Below, in pieces: positions 46,001 to 58,800 of a stretch of DNA of 64,000 nucleotides (its first letter is position 1; each line of letters opens with the position of its first letter). Location: NCBI GenBank assembly GCA_023375785.1, contig SZWC01000093.1:36593-100592 (forward strand), written 5' to 3'. This DNA comes from Penium margaritaceum. Taxonomy: Eukaryota; Streptophyta; Zygnematophyceae; Desmidiales; Peniaceae. The notes under the pieces were generated by a model. The model had not been told where the DNA came from and ran no database searches. It saw only the letters and a program-made list of their open reading frames with translations. A program made the translations under genes and the position numbers.

Positions 46001-49000
46001 GTGCCACTGACCATGACCACAAATTTACCTTGTACCTTAAACGGCCATGCATCATAACACGAGTCAGCCACGGCCAGAGTGTCCAATCACAGTGCAGATA
46101 TACTGGTCATGACCTTGAAGGTACAAACAAGGTAGAATACTGGTGGCTCGGTGTGGCTATTGTGCGCAATGCCTTGAAAAAGTTGGCATGTGCCACTGAC
46201 CCTTATCATAAATGTGTCCAAGTGACTTTTACTTCTATTGATCATAACACGAGTCAGCCACTGTTAGGATTTCAAATCAAAGTGTAGATGTCCTAGGCAT
46301 GAACTTGCAGGTGCAAACAAGGTAGAATATTGGTGGCTCGGTGTGCGCAATGCCTTGATAAAGTTGGCATGTGCCACTCACCATGGCCACAACGTTTACC
46401 AAGTGACTTTAACGTCTACTATTCATAACACGAGTCAGCCACAGTCAGTGTGTCAAATCATAGTGCAGATGTACTGGGCATGACCTTGTAGGTATAAACC
46501 AGGTAGAATACTGGTGGATCGGTTTGCTATATTGCGCAATGCATTGACAAAGTTTGCACGTGCCACTGACCATGACCACGAATATATCCAAGTGACTTTT
46601 ACTTCTATTGATCATAAGACGAGTCAGCCACGGTCATAGTGTCAAATCACAGTGCAAATGTACTAGGCATGATCTTGCAGGTACAAACAAGGTAGAATAC
46701 TGGTGGCTCGGTGTGGCTATTGTGCGCAATGCCTTGACAAAGTTGGCATGTGCCCCTGACCATGACCACAAAGCTTACCAAGTGACTTTAACTTATACGA
46801 AACGGAACACGAGTCAGCCACGGTTAGAGTGTCCAATCACAGTTCAGATGTACTAGGCATGACCTCATAGGTATAAACAAGGTACAAAACTGGTGGCTTG
46901 GCACGGCTATTGTGTGTAATGCCTTGACAAAGTTGGCATGTGCCATTGACCATGACCACAAAGTTTACCAAGTACCTTAAACGGCTATGAATCATAACAC
47001 GAGTCAGCCACGGTCAGAGTATCCAATCACAGTGCAGATATACTGGGCATGACCTTGCAGGTATAAACAAGGTAGAATACTAGCGGCTCGGTGTGGCTAT
47101 TGTGCGCAATGCCTTGACAAAGTTGGCATGTGCCACTGACCATGACCACAAATGTATCCAAGTGACTTGAACTTCTATTGATCGTAACACAAGTCAGCCA
47201 CTTTCAGAGTTTCCAATCACAGTGCAGATGTACTAGGCATGATCTTGTAGGTGCAAACAAGGTAGAATACCGGTGGCTCGGTGTGGCTATTGTGCGCAAT
47301 GCCTTGACAAAGTTGGCATGTGCCACTGTCCATGACCACAAAGATTACCTAGTGATTTTAAATTCTACGAATCATAACACGAGTCAGCCACGGTCAGAGT
47401 ACCCAATCACACTACACATCTAATATGCATGACCTTGCAGGTATAAACCAGGTAAAAAACTGGTGGCTTGGCACGGCTATTGTGTGCAATGCCTTGGCAA
47501 AGTTGGCATGTGCCACTGACCATGACCACGAAGTTTACCAAGTACCTTAAACGGCTATTAATCATAGCACGAGTCAGCCACGGTCAGAGTGTTAAATCAC
47601 AATGCAGATATACTGGGCATGACCTTGCAGGTATAAACAAGGTAGAATACTGGTGGCTCGGTGTGGCTATTGTGTGCAATACCTTGACAAAGTTGGCATG
47701 TGCCACTGACCATGACCACAAATGTATCCAAGTGACTTTTACTTCTATTGANNNNNNNNNNNNNNNNNNNNNNNNNNNNNNNNNNNNNNNNNNNNNNNNN
47801 NNNNNNNNNNNNNNCCTTGACAAAGTTGGCATGTGCCACTGACCATGACCACAAATGTATCCAAGTGACTTTTACTTCTATTGAACATAACACGAGTCAG
47901 CCACGGTCAGAGTGTCCAATCACAGTGCAGATGTACTAGGCATGATCTTGCAGGTGCGAACAAGGTAGAATACTGGTGGCTTGGTGTGGCTATTGTGCGC
48001 AATGCCTTGACGAAGTTGGCATGTGCGACTGACCATTACCACAAAGTTTACCAAGTGACTTTAACTTCTACAAATCGTAAAACGAGTCAGCCACGGTCAG
48101 AGTGCCCAATCACAGTACACATCTAATATGCATGACCTTGCAGGTATAAACAAGTTAAAAAACTGGTGACTTGGCACGGCTATTGTGCGCAATGCCTTGA
48201 CAAAGTTGGCATGTGCCACTGACCATGACCACATAGTTTACAGAGTACCTTAAACGGCTATGAACCATAACACGAGTCAACCACGGTCAGAGTGTCCAAT
48301 CACAGTGCAGATATATTGTGCATGACCTTGCAGGTATGAACAAGGTAGAATACTGGTGGCTCGGTGTGGCTATTGTACGTAATGCCTTGACAACGTTGGC
48401 ATGTGCCACTCACCATAACCACAAATGTGTCCAAGCGACTTTTACTTGTGTTGATCATAACACGAGTCAGCCACGGTCAGAGTGTCTAAACACAGTGCAG
48501 ATGTACTAGGCATGATCTTGCAGGTGCAAACAAGGTAGAATACTGGTAGCTCGGTGTGGCTATTGTGCGCAATGCCTTGTCAAAGTTGGCATGTGCCACT
48601 GACCATGACCACAAAGTTTACCAAGTGACTTTAACTTCTATAAATCATAACATGAGTCAGCTACATTCATAGTACCCAATAACAGTGCACATCTAGTACG
48701 CATGACATTGCAGGTATACACATGGTAAAAGGGCAGTTTCTTGTCAAGGCTATTATGCGCAATGCATTGAAAAAGTTGGCATGTGCCACAGACCATGACA
48801 ACAAAGTTTACCAAGTGACTTTAACTTCTGCGATTCGTAACACGAGTCAGCCAGAGTCAGATTGCCCAATCACAGCTCAGATTCTAGGCATGACTGTGCA
48901 GGTATAAAAAAGGTAAAAAACCGGTGGCTTGGCATGGCTATTGTGCGCAATGCCTTGACAAAGTTGGCATGCGCCACTTACCATGACCACAAAGTTTACC

Positions 49001-49543
49001 AAGTGACTTTAACTTCTACGAATCGTAACACGAGTCAGCCACGGTCAGAGTGCCCAATCACAGTGCACATCTAATACGCATGACCTTGCAGGTATGAACA
49101 AGTTAAAAAACCGGTGGCTTGGCACGGATATTGTGCGCAATGCCTTGACAAAGTTGGCATGTGCCACTGACCTTGACCACAAAGTTTACCAAGTACCTTA
49201 AGCGGCTATGAATCATAACACGTTTCAGCCACGGTCAGGGTGTCCAATCACAGTGCAGATATACTGCGCATGACCTTGTACGTATGAATAAGGTAGAATA
49301 CTGGTGGCTCGGTGTGGCTATTTTGCGCAATGCCTTGACAAAGTTGGCATGTGCCACTGACCATGACCACAAATGTATCCAAGTGACTTTTACTTCTATT
49401 GATCATAACATGAGTCAGCCACAGTCAGAGTGGCCAATCACAATGCAGATATACTAGGCATGATCTTGCAGATGCAAACAAGGTAGGATACTAGTGGCTT
49501 GGTGTGGGTATTGTGCTCAATGCATTGACAAAGTTGGCATGTG
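40016..49543 (+). repeat. Satellite S1 array, block 6
   Basis: About 50 monomers of the three subtypes, interrupted only by the 63-base gap. The segment near 45500-46400 repeats variants of the 29.7-31.0 kb duplication (GTAGAAAACTGG, CCCTGACAAAG, CACTCACCATGGCCAC), so it is an older relative. An 18-bp direct duplication, TACCAAGTACCTTAAACG, occurs at 43730 and 43748. The array ends at GTTGGCATGTG just before TGTCAAGCAC. Confidence 0.93.
47752..47814. other. Assembly gap, 63 N
   Basis: The gap lies between CTATTGA and CCTTGACAAAG. In an intact type-1 monomer these are separated by 120 bases (compare 8182-8301), so the gap is about 57 bases smaller than the sequence it should hold. That points to a mis-sized or collapsed join. 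Confidence 0.97.
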
Positions 49544-50035
49544 TGTCAAGCACAATTCTGCCCCAGCTCCGCAGAAGAGGCCACCCGCGGAATGGGGAAT
49601 CGGGGCAGCCTAAGATCCGCACGCATGATGCTGGCTATCGCGGACGCGGTTGAGCGAGGGGTAGCGCGGGATCCAAGGAAGACAAAGACTAGGGTGCCTG
49701 CAGAAGGGCCGCCGCAGGTTATCGCAACTCGCCTCCGGTGGTTCCTCTAATACAAACACTTGTGACAAGGCGGGAAGCGGTGGCGGGAAAATCCGCGGTG
49801 CATGAAGAACAGGGGCTTCGTCTACAACAGAATCCGCAGCTACTGACAGTGAATAGGCAGGGCAGCGGAGGGACCGAGCAATCAGGGGAGAAACATCCAA
49901 TCAGCATGATTGACCCAGTATTGATCACGGAGGAGCTCCTGGAGACGCACTGTGGAAGGCGAAGATTAAAGGAAGAACACGAAGAACCGCGTGCACAAGC
50001 CGCGTATGAAGAAAGTGACCAACAGAAGATAGGCA

Positions 50036-50057
50036 GTGTGTGTATGTGTGTGTGTGG
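50036..50057. repeat. Short TG/GT microsatellite
   Basis: An imperfect TG dinucleotide run broken by one A, within the GC-rich LTR-like segment. The neighbouring text is not repetitive. Confidence 0.8.
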
Positions 50058-50324
50058 TTGGGACGAGACCCGCGATGCGTAGCCAAACCGCGTGGAGTCC
50101 AAGTAGAAGGAAAGATGATGTGAGAGAGATGAGACCGACGGCGTGTAGACACACCGTGCGGAATCCCAAGTAGAAAAGGGCCTCACTAGCAGTAGCACAA
50201 GTGCAACTCAGTCTTGCTTGCTTTCCGAGCATTCTGTGTACTCCGCATCACAAGCTTTTATCAAAGACATTTCACCAATTCCCATCTGTGTCCTCCGCCC
50301 ACTGCCCTCTTGCCTTCCATTGCT

Positions 50325-50342
50325 CGCGGAGTCTGCTCCGCG
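50325..50342. other. Perfect 7-bp hairpin
   Basis: CGCGGAG, loop TCTG, CTCCGCG. It overlaps one of the recurrent CCGCGG sites. Position relative to any transcript is unknown. Confidence 0.75.
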
Positions 50343-50689
50343 GACTAGGGGACTAGGTGTGTGAAGAACCAAAAGCCCGAGTGGAGTGAGCTGGCGTCGG
50401 TGTCCCTTGCTTACACACGTCCGCCAAACAAGGGTTCCGCGGAGAGGAGTCGGACGCCACGGGGTGGTGGACTCCCGGGTGGGAAGAAGTGGACCACGGA
50501 GCGGCACACATCGGTGAGGTTCCCGTGCAGAAGTCCAGACCTGTAGTCCGCAAAGTTGTTCACAGTCTGAAATTGGCGCGGAAGCGTCGCGGCCTATCTG
50601 AACTGCATAGTAGTAGTGGTGGAACTGCCTGATCCGCGGAATGGCGCGAAGCGTAGACATCCGCGGAGAAAATCAAGGACGCGGCAAAA

Positions 50690-52598
50690 TTGGGGGTATC
50701 AGTGTCATGGTGCGGTGAGCGTGGACTGTTCTTTGCTCTTTGCCAACAGAACTGCACGTGCCTTTCAGATCAGTCGTTGATGTCGGCGGCAAGCTTTGTG
50801 CACCAGGACACCGGGCAACGGCAGCAGCAACCATTAGCACGGTGCTTCCTGCGACGACGGGCCGCGACCTACGCGGGAAGCAAGGACTCCTCACCGGTGC
50901 TATCCCACACGCCAATCAGCTTGTCACCAGGCCCCGGTCCGCTCGTTCAGCACCGGCGAGTGACCGAGTGGTTGGAGCAGCTGCACAAGCGCCGCATCAT
51001 GGATGCGCTGGGCAAACGCGTGGAGGTGGATAGCATCCACAGCTCCGACGGCCATGGATCGGCCCAGCATCAGCAGGGACAAGAGGGCCGGCAGAATGTG
51101 CCGCATGGGGCGCAGTGGTTCTCCGATGCACTACCTTCACTGGAGGTATCCTCTGGTGGTGGAGAACTCGAGGCCTATCGCGGACTGGTGTATCGGCGTC
51201 GTGGAGGGCAGCAGCACCAGGTTACTGGTGGAACGGAGTCACAGCCTGTACACCCGCTCGCACATCCGCAACCCTTACCGCTGAGCCCCGAGGATTCAGG
51301 GATCCCCGAGGCACCATCACTGGACGAGCAGCAGATCTCAGCGCAACTGCAGCGGGAGGGACTCCCAGCCCCCGCTTTTGGAATGCCACAGGACATGAAC
51401 CCGCCGCAGCAGCTGGCTGGGGCAATCCTAGGAGCCTTCTATGCCCAGCTTGTAGCAGCAGTAGATGGCTACATCGGCACAGCCCACGGGAAGCATGCAG
51501 ATGGGGATCCCTGTATCCGCGCAGGCATCAGGAGATGCACCGACACTGGTGAACCAACTCCCCGCGAGTCAGACTCCTCCGACAATGGGAATGACAGCCA
51601 CAGGGGCGGCCGCGCAAGTCCAGGCAATTGGCGTGGCTCCGCCACTGAGGTACTCACTGCAGCCGCACATGGGGGGCGGACAGGCGGGGACGGCGCCACA
51701 GCCCCCCGCGTATGGGCCGGTGCAGCCACAGACGCCACAGCCGAATCTGGTCACCGTGCCAACCAGAGCACGCCCGGAGCAACCTGCATCCAGTGCAACA
51801 CCGCAGCAGCAGGTGATGGTCAGCACTATGCAGACGGGAGCCATGTCACATCCGCCTGTAGCGGGACTGCAGTAGCCAACACATCCGCCGCCGCAGTTCA
51901 TGATGCAAGCGAGGGCGATGGCAAGGCCCTCCGGAGTCACACGACCGCCACAACAGATGTCCCAGCTCGGAGGGGATGCCACCTACCAGGGAACACGGTC
52001 CAACCTCCCCTGACCGGGACCCAACCAACAAATCATCAGCAGCAGACGATAGGAGGTGGAGCACAGCTGACAACCCAGACTCAGCCTCCCGCGGCCACAC
52101 CAGCCCTGTGGACAAACCAGACACAACAGCAGATGGGCCCAACACCAATGGGAATGATGCCGCAGGCGCTTGTACCCAACATGTTGACGCAACCATCCAT
52201 GCCCGGTCACCAGCAGCTTGTTGGAACAATGCCAGGCGGAGCAGTGCCTCAGGCCTCGCTGTCAATGCCACAGCTAACGGCACAGAGCCATTTGTACCTG
52301 CCCCCACAGTAGATACAAGGGAATCCGCACCAGGCCGCCAACACTGGACCAGTCGTCCCTCTCCACCCCGCGGCGACGGCCCCACCTACTCAGACGTACT
52401 GGGTACCCCAGACAGCGGCGCCACCGGTACAAGGGACTCAGGTCCTGCCGCATGGGACACCATTCTTCTCCACACCATACACAGCCTCCACACCCGCTCC
52501 GTCTTCATGGTACATGCCTCTCCGTCCCACGCAAGCAAATCTTCCCATGCCCGCGGGGCAGCTCTAGATGCCGGTCCCTCCGAGTGGATACTCCGCCG
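50690..52598 (+). pseudogene. Gag-like Pro/Gln/Ala/Met-rich protein, frameshifted and truncated
   Basis: A long frame opens at 50690 (a TTG; the first in-frame ATG encodes about residue 31) and stays open to 52312. Composition suggests that the true reading changes frame. Up to about 51460 it is a Gln/Ser/Pro-rich protein ending in DMNPPQQLAGAILGAFYAQL. From 51465 to 51875, and on to about 52000 past one stop, a second frame is the coherent Pro/Gln/Met-rich one. From about 52018 the first frame resumes that composition (MGPTPMGMMPQALVPNM), passes a stop at 52310 and fades at 52590. Two indels and at least two stops therefore broke it. Location after a primer-binding-like site suggests Gag, but no capsid or zinc-knuckle motif is seen; a different low-complexity protein is possible. 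It is cut by the palindrome stack at 52599. Confidence 0.5.
50694..50705 (+). other. Primer-binding-site candidate (tRNA-iMet type)
   Basis: Nine of twelve bases match TGGTATCAGAGC, the site complementary to the 3' end of plant initiator tRNA-Met. It lies between the LTR-like segment and the gag-like frame, the expected place. The match is imperfect, so the call is weak alone. Confidence 0.35.
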
Positions 52599-52640
52599 TG
52601 TACATGGTTTCCATGCCTAGGGGCATGGAAACCATGTACA
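52599..52640. other. Perfect 42-bp palindrome (19-bp arms, 4-nt loop)
   Basis: Arm TGTACATGGTTTCCATGCC, loop TAGG, then the exact reverse complement. This is the first and cleanest member of the palindrome stack between the gag-like fragment and S2. Confidence 0.95.
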
Positions 52641-52830
52641 TTAGTGGCATATGCCTACTTTGGTCTGTCACTTTACATGGTAAGGGGCATGGTTTCCATG
52701 CCAAGGGGCATGGAAACCATGTACATTAGTGGCATATGCCTACTTTCCATGCCTAGGGGCATGGAAACCATGTACATATGCCATTAGTGGCATATGCCTA
52801 ATTTGGTCTGTCACTGTACATGGTTTCCAT
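52599..52830. repeat. Palindrome stack at the retroelement/S2 junction
   Basis: Three foldback units built on GGCATGGAAACCATGTACA and its complement alternate with short S2 pieces (TTAGTGGCATATGCCTACTT near 52641, 52725 and 52777). The second unit contains GGCATGGTTTCCATGCC as an inner palindrome. The S2 monomer reads CATGGTTGCCACGCCGTGTC at the matching place, and CATGGTTTCCATGCCGTGTC closes the stack at 52819, so the arms look like an S2 variant copied in both directions. Confidence 0.9.
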
Positions 52831-55800
52831 GCCGTGTCACTATGTACTGAAGGTCTTCGTGCTTTATAGTTGATAGCCAATGTTCCCAAACCATTGCTAC
52901 CCCCTCTCACTATCCGTGACTCTTGTTGTGAGTTGTCAACGTTGACCACATGAAGTGAAATTATTTGGTCATGGTCGCGACATATGCATACTTTGGTTGG
53001 GTATTGTGCATGGTAGCCACACTGTGTCACTACAGACTGAAGGTCTTTGTACTTGCTAATCGATAACTAGTATTCACAAACCATTGTTTCCCCATCTGAC
53101 CATTTCTGACTCGTGTTATGAGTTGTCAAAGTTCACCACACATAGTGACATTCTTTGGTCATGGTTAGTGACACATGCCTACCTGGGTTGGTCATTGTAC
53201 ATGGTAGCCACACCGTGCCACTACTTATTGAATGTCCATGTGCTTGCTAGTTGATACCTGGTGTTCCCAAACCATTGTTTCCCCCTCTGACCATTTGTGA
53301 CTTGTATTATGAGCTATCAACGTTAATAACACATAGCGGATTTCTTTGGTCAAAGGCAGTACATATGCCTACTTTGGTCGGTCATTGTGCATGATAGCCA
53401 CACCGTGCTACTACGCATTGAAGGTCGTTGTACTTGCTAGTTGAAAACTAATGTTCCGAAACCATTGTTTCCCCCCTCTCACGACTTGTGACTCGTGTTA
53501 TATGTTGTGAACATTGACCACCCATATTGAAATTATTTGGTCATGGTCAGTGACATATTCCTAGTTTGGTTGTTTGGTGTGCATAGTAACCACACTGTGC
53601 CACTACGTATTGAAGTTCCTTGTCCTTTCTAGTCGATACATAGGGTTCCCAAACCATTCTCCCTCCCTCTGACCATTTGTGACTCGTGTTATGAGTTGTC
53701 AATGTTGACCATACATAGTGGACTTCTTTGGTCATAGTCAGTGACGTATGCGTCCTTTGGTTGGTCACTGTGCACGTTAGCCACACTGTGCCACTGCTTG
53801 TTGAAGGTCTTTGTGCTTGCTAGTTGATAACTAGTGTTCCCAATCCATTGTTTCCCCCTTTGACCATTTGCGACTCGTGTTATGAGTTTTCAACGTTGAC
53901 CACACACTGGGAAACTCGTTTGATCATGATTAGTGGCATATGCCTACTTTGGTTTGTCACTTTACATGGTTGACACACCGTGTCACTACGTACTGAAGGT
54001 CTTTGTGCTTTCTAGTAAATAGCCAGTGTTCCCAAACCATTGTTACCCCCTCTGACAATCTGTGACTCTTGTTGTGAGTTGTCGACGTTGACCACATGAA
54101 GTGAAATTCTTTGGTCATGATAAGTGACATATGCATACTTTGGTTGGTCACGGTGCATGGTAGCCACACTGTGCCACTACATATTGAAGGTATGTGTACT
54201 TGCTAATTGACCATTAGTATTCAGACACCATTTTCCCCCTCTGACCATTTGTGACTCGTGATATGAGTTGTCAAAGTTGACCACACATAGTGACATTCTT
54301 TGGTCATTGTCAGTGACACATGCCTACTTTGGTTGGTCATTGTACATGGTAGCCACACCATGCCACTACTTATTGAAAGTCCCTGTGCTTGCTAGTTGAT
54401 TCCTGGTGTTTTGAAACCATTGTTTCCCCCTCTGACCATTTGTGACTCGTATTATGAGTTGTCAACGTTGACCACACACAGCGGATTTCTTTGGTCAAAG
54501 GCAATACATATGCCTACTTTGGTCGGTCATTATGCATGGTAGCCACAGCGTACTACTACTTATTGAAGGTCGTTGTACTTGCTAGTTGAAAACTAATATT
54601 CCGAAACCATTGTTTCCCCTTCTGACCATTTATGACTCGTGTTATGGGCTGTGAACGTTGACCACCCATATTGAAATTCTTTGGTCATGGTCAGTGACAT
54701 ATGCCTAGTTTGGTTGTTCGGTATGCATAGAAGCCACTCCGTGCCACTACGTATTGAAGTTATTTGTCCTTTCTAGTCGATACATAGGGTTCCCAAACCA
54801 TTCTCTCTCCCTCTGACCATTTGGGACTGGTATTATGAGTTGTGAATGTTCACCACACATAGTGGACTTCTTTGGTCATAGTCAGTGATGTATGCATCAT
54901 TTGGTTGGTCACTGTGCAAGCTAGCTACACCGTGCCAGTACTTGTTGAAGGTCTTTGTACTTGCTAGTTGATACCTGGTGTTCCCAAACCATTGTTTCCC
55001 CCTCTGGTCATTTGTGACTCGTATTATGAGTTGTCAACGTTGACCACACACAGCGGATTTCCTTGGTCAAAGGCAGTATATATGCCTACTTTGGTCGGTT
55101 ATTGTGCATGGTAGCCACACCGTGATACTGCTTACCTAAGGTCGTTGTACTTGCTAGTTGAAAACTAATATTCCGAAACCATTGTTTCCCCCTCTGACCA
55201 TTTGTGACATGTGTTCTGGGTTGTGAACGTTGACCACCCATACTAAAATTCTTTGGTCATGGTCAGTGCCATATGCCTAGTTTGGTTGTTCGGTGTGCAT
55301 AGTAGCTACACTGTGCCACTACGTATTGAAGTTCTTTGTCTTTTATAGTCAATACATATGGTTCCCAAACCATGGTCTCTCCCTCTGACCATTCGTGACT
55401 CGTGTTATGAGTTGTCAATGTTGACCACAGATAGTGGACTTCTTTGGTCATAGTAAGTGACGTATGCATCCTTTGGTTGGTCACTGTGAACGCTAGCCAC
55501 CCCGTGCCACTGCTTGTTGAAGGTCTTTGTACTTGCTAGTTAATAACTAGTGTTCCCAACCCATTGTTTCCCCCTCTGACCAGTTGTGCCTCGTGTTATG
55601 AGTTTCTAACGTTGACCACACACTGTGAACTTCTTTTGGTCATGGTTAGTAGCATATGCCTACTTTGGTGTGTCACTGTACATGGTTGCCACGCCGTGTC
55701 ACTATGTACTAAAGGTATTCGTGATTTCTAGTTGATAACTAGTGTTCCCAAACCATTGTTACCCCCTCTGACTATCTGTGACTCTTGTTGTGAGCTGTCA

Positions 55801-58800
55801 ATATATACCACATGAAGTAAAATTATTTGGTCATGGTCACTGACATATGCATACTTTGGTTGGTCACTGTACATGGTAGCCACACTGTGCCACTACATAA
55901 TGAAGGTCTTTGTACTTGCAAATCGACAACTAGTAATCACAAACCATTGTTTCCCCCTCTGACCATTTGTGACTCCTGTTATATGTTGTCAAAGTTGACC
56001 ACACATAGTGACATTCTTTGGTCATGGTCAGTGACACATGCGTACTTTGGTTGGTCATTGTGCATGGTAGCCACACCGTGCTACTACTTATTGAAGGTCG
56101 TTGTACTTGCTAGCTGAAAACTAACATTCCGAAACCCATGTTTCCCCCTCTGACCATCTGTGACTCGTGTTATGGGTTGTGAACCTTGACCACCCATGCT
56201 GAAATTCTTTGGTCATGGTCAGTGACATATGCCTAGTTTGGTTGTTCGGTGTGGATACTAGCCACACTGTGCCACTACGTATTGAAGCTCTTTGTCCTTT
56301 CTATTCAATACACATGGTTCCCAAACCATTGTCTCTCCCTCTGACCATTTGGGACTCGTGTTATGAGTTGTCAATGTTGACCACACATAGTGGACTTCTT
56401 TGGTCATAGTCAGTGACGTATGCATCCTTTGGTTGGTCAATGTGCACGCAAGCCACACCGTGCCACTACTTGTTGAAGGTCTTTGTACTTGCTTGTTAAT
56501 AACTAGTGTTCCAAACCCATTGTTTTCCCCTCTGACCATTTGTGACTTGTGTTATGAGTTTTCAACGTTGACCAGACACAGTGAAATTATTTTGGTCATG
56601 GTTAGTGGCATACGCCTACTTTGGTTTGTCAATGTACATGGTTGCCACACCGTGTCACTACGTCTTGAAGGTCTTTGTGCTTTCTAGTTGATAGCCAGTG
56701 TTCCCAAACCATTGTTACCCCCTCTGACTATCTGTGACTCTTGATATGAGTTTTCAACATTGACCACACGCTGTGAAATTCTTTTGGTCATGGTTAGTGG
56801 CATATTCCTACTTTGGTTTGTCACTGTACATGGTTGCCACGCCGTGTCACTACGTACTGAAGGTCTTTGTGCTTTCTAGTTGATAGCCAGTGTTCCCAAA
56901 CCATTGTTATCCCCTCTGACTATGTATGACTCTTGTTGTGAGTTGTCAACGTTGACCACATGAAGTGAAATTCTTTGGTCATGGTCAGTGACATGCATAC
57001 TTTGGTTGGTCACTGTGCATGGTAGGCACACCGTGCCACTACATATTGAATGTCTTTGTACTTGCTAATCGATAACTAGTAATCACAACCCATTGTTTCC
57101 CCCTCTGACCATTTGTGACTCGTGTTGTGAGTTGTCAAAGTTGACCACACATAGTGACGTTCTTTGGTCATGGCCAGTGACACATGCCTACCTTGGTTCG
57201 TCATTGTACATGGTAGCCACACCGTGCCACTACTTATTGAAGGTCCCTTTGCTTGCTAGTTGATACCTGGTGTTCCCAAACTATTGTTTCCCCTTCTGAC
57301 CATTTGTGACTCGTATTATGTGTTGTCAACATTGACCACACACAGCGGATTTATTTGGTCAAAAGCAATACATATTCCTACTTTGGTCGGTCATTGTGCA
57401 TGGTAGCCACACCGTACTACTACTTATTTAAGGTCGTTGTACTTGCTAGTTAAGAACTAATATTCCGAAACCATTATTTCCCCCTCTGACCATTTGTGAC
57501 TCGTGTTATGGGTTGTGAACGTTGACCACCGATATTGAAAATCGTTGGTTATGGTCAGTGATATATGACTAATTTGGTTGTTTGGTGTGCATAGTAGCCA
57601 CACCGTGCCACTATGTATTGAAGTTCTTTGTCCTTTCTAGTCGATACATAGGGTTCCAAAACCATTGTCTCTCCCTCTGACCAATTGTGACTTATGTTAT
57701 GAGTTGTCAATGTAGACCACACATAGTGGACTTCTTTGGTCATAGTCAGTGATGTATGCATCCTTTGGTTGGTCACAGTGCACCCTAGCCACACCGTGCC
57801 ACTACTTGTTGAAGGTCTTTGTACTTGATAGTTGATAACCAGTGTTCCCAACCCATTGTTTCCCCCTCTGACCATTTGTGACTCGTGTTATGAGTTGTCA
57901 ACGTTGACCACACACTGTGAAAATATTTTGGTCATGGTTAGTGGCATATGCTTACTTTGGTTTGTTAATGTACATGGTTGCCACGATGTGTCACTACGTA
58001 TTAAAGGTATTTGTGCTTTCTAGTCGATAGCCAGTGTTCCTAAACCATTGTTACTCCATCTGACTATCTGTGACTCTTGTTGTGAGTTGTCAACGTTGAC
58101 CACATGAAGTGAACGTCTTTGGTCATGGTCAGTGACATATGAATACTTTGGTTGGTTGCTGTTCATGGTAGCCACATTGTGCCACTTGTGTTATGAGTTG
58201 TCAATGTTGATCACATATATTGGACTTCTTTGGTTATAGTCAGTGACGTATGCATCCTTTGGTTGGTCACTGTGCACGCTAGCTACACCTTGCCACTACT
58301 TGTTGAAGTTCTTTGTACTTGCTAGTTCATAACTAGTATTCTCAACCCATTTTTCCCCCCTCTGACCATTTGTGACTCGTGTTATGAGTTTTCAATGTTG
58401 ACCACACACTGTGAAATTCTTTTGGTCATGGTTAGTGGCATATGCCTACTTTGGTCGGTCATTGTGCATGGTAGCCACAGCGTGCAACTACTTATTGAAG
58501 GTCGTTGTACTTGCTAGTTGAAACCTAATATTCCGAAACCATTGTTTCACCCTCTGACCATTTGTGACTCGTGTTATGGGTTGTGAACGTTGACCACCCA
58601 TACTGAAATTCTTTGGTCATGGCCAGTGACATATGCCTAGTTTGGTTGTTCGGTGTGCATAGTAGCCACACCGTGCCACTACGTATTGAAGTTTTTTGTC
58701 CTTTCTAGTTGATACATAGGGTTCCCAAACCATTGTCTCTCCTTCTGACCATTTGTGACTCGTGTTATGGGTTATTTATGTCGACCACACATAATGGGTT

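Larger units (their letters stand above)
49544..50689 (+). mobile_element. Putative 5' LTR or leader of a GC-rich retroelement
   Basis: Non-satellite DNA starts abruptly with TGTCAAGC inside an S1 monomer. About 1.14 kb later a TG...CA-type end (GCGGCA, to 50686) is followed after 7 nt by GGGTATCAGTGT, a 9/12 match to the plant-type initiator-Met primer-binding site. The proposed ends lack a convincing terminal inverted repeat, and no second LTR is present, so the limits are tentative. The stretch contains six CCGCGG sites, a TG-rich run at 50036-50057 and a 7-bp hairpin at 50325-50342. Open frames of up to about 150 codons on both strands have no recognisable domain. Confidence 0.4.

Noticed and set aside
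7227-49074. Dozens of similar 60-145 codon reading frames in S1, many starting MIITRVSHGQSVQS, as a repeated gene family
   Set aside because: They arise from the same satellite positions, run into the next monomer in a shifted frame because 190 is not a multiple of three, appear equally on the reverse strand, and vary at stops and frameshifts with no sign of codon-position constraint.
7209-49543. CRISPR array
   Set aside because: Repeats are ~190 bp and contiguous without unique spacers, and the context is eukaryotic retroelements.
50208-50660. 150-codon minus-strand frame upstream of the gag-like ORF
   Set aside because: Low-complexity, opposite in strand to the inferred element and without a domain; probably chance in GC-rich DNA.
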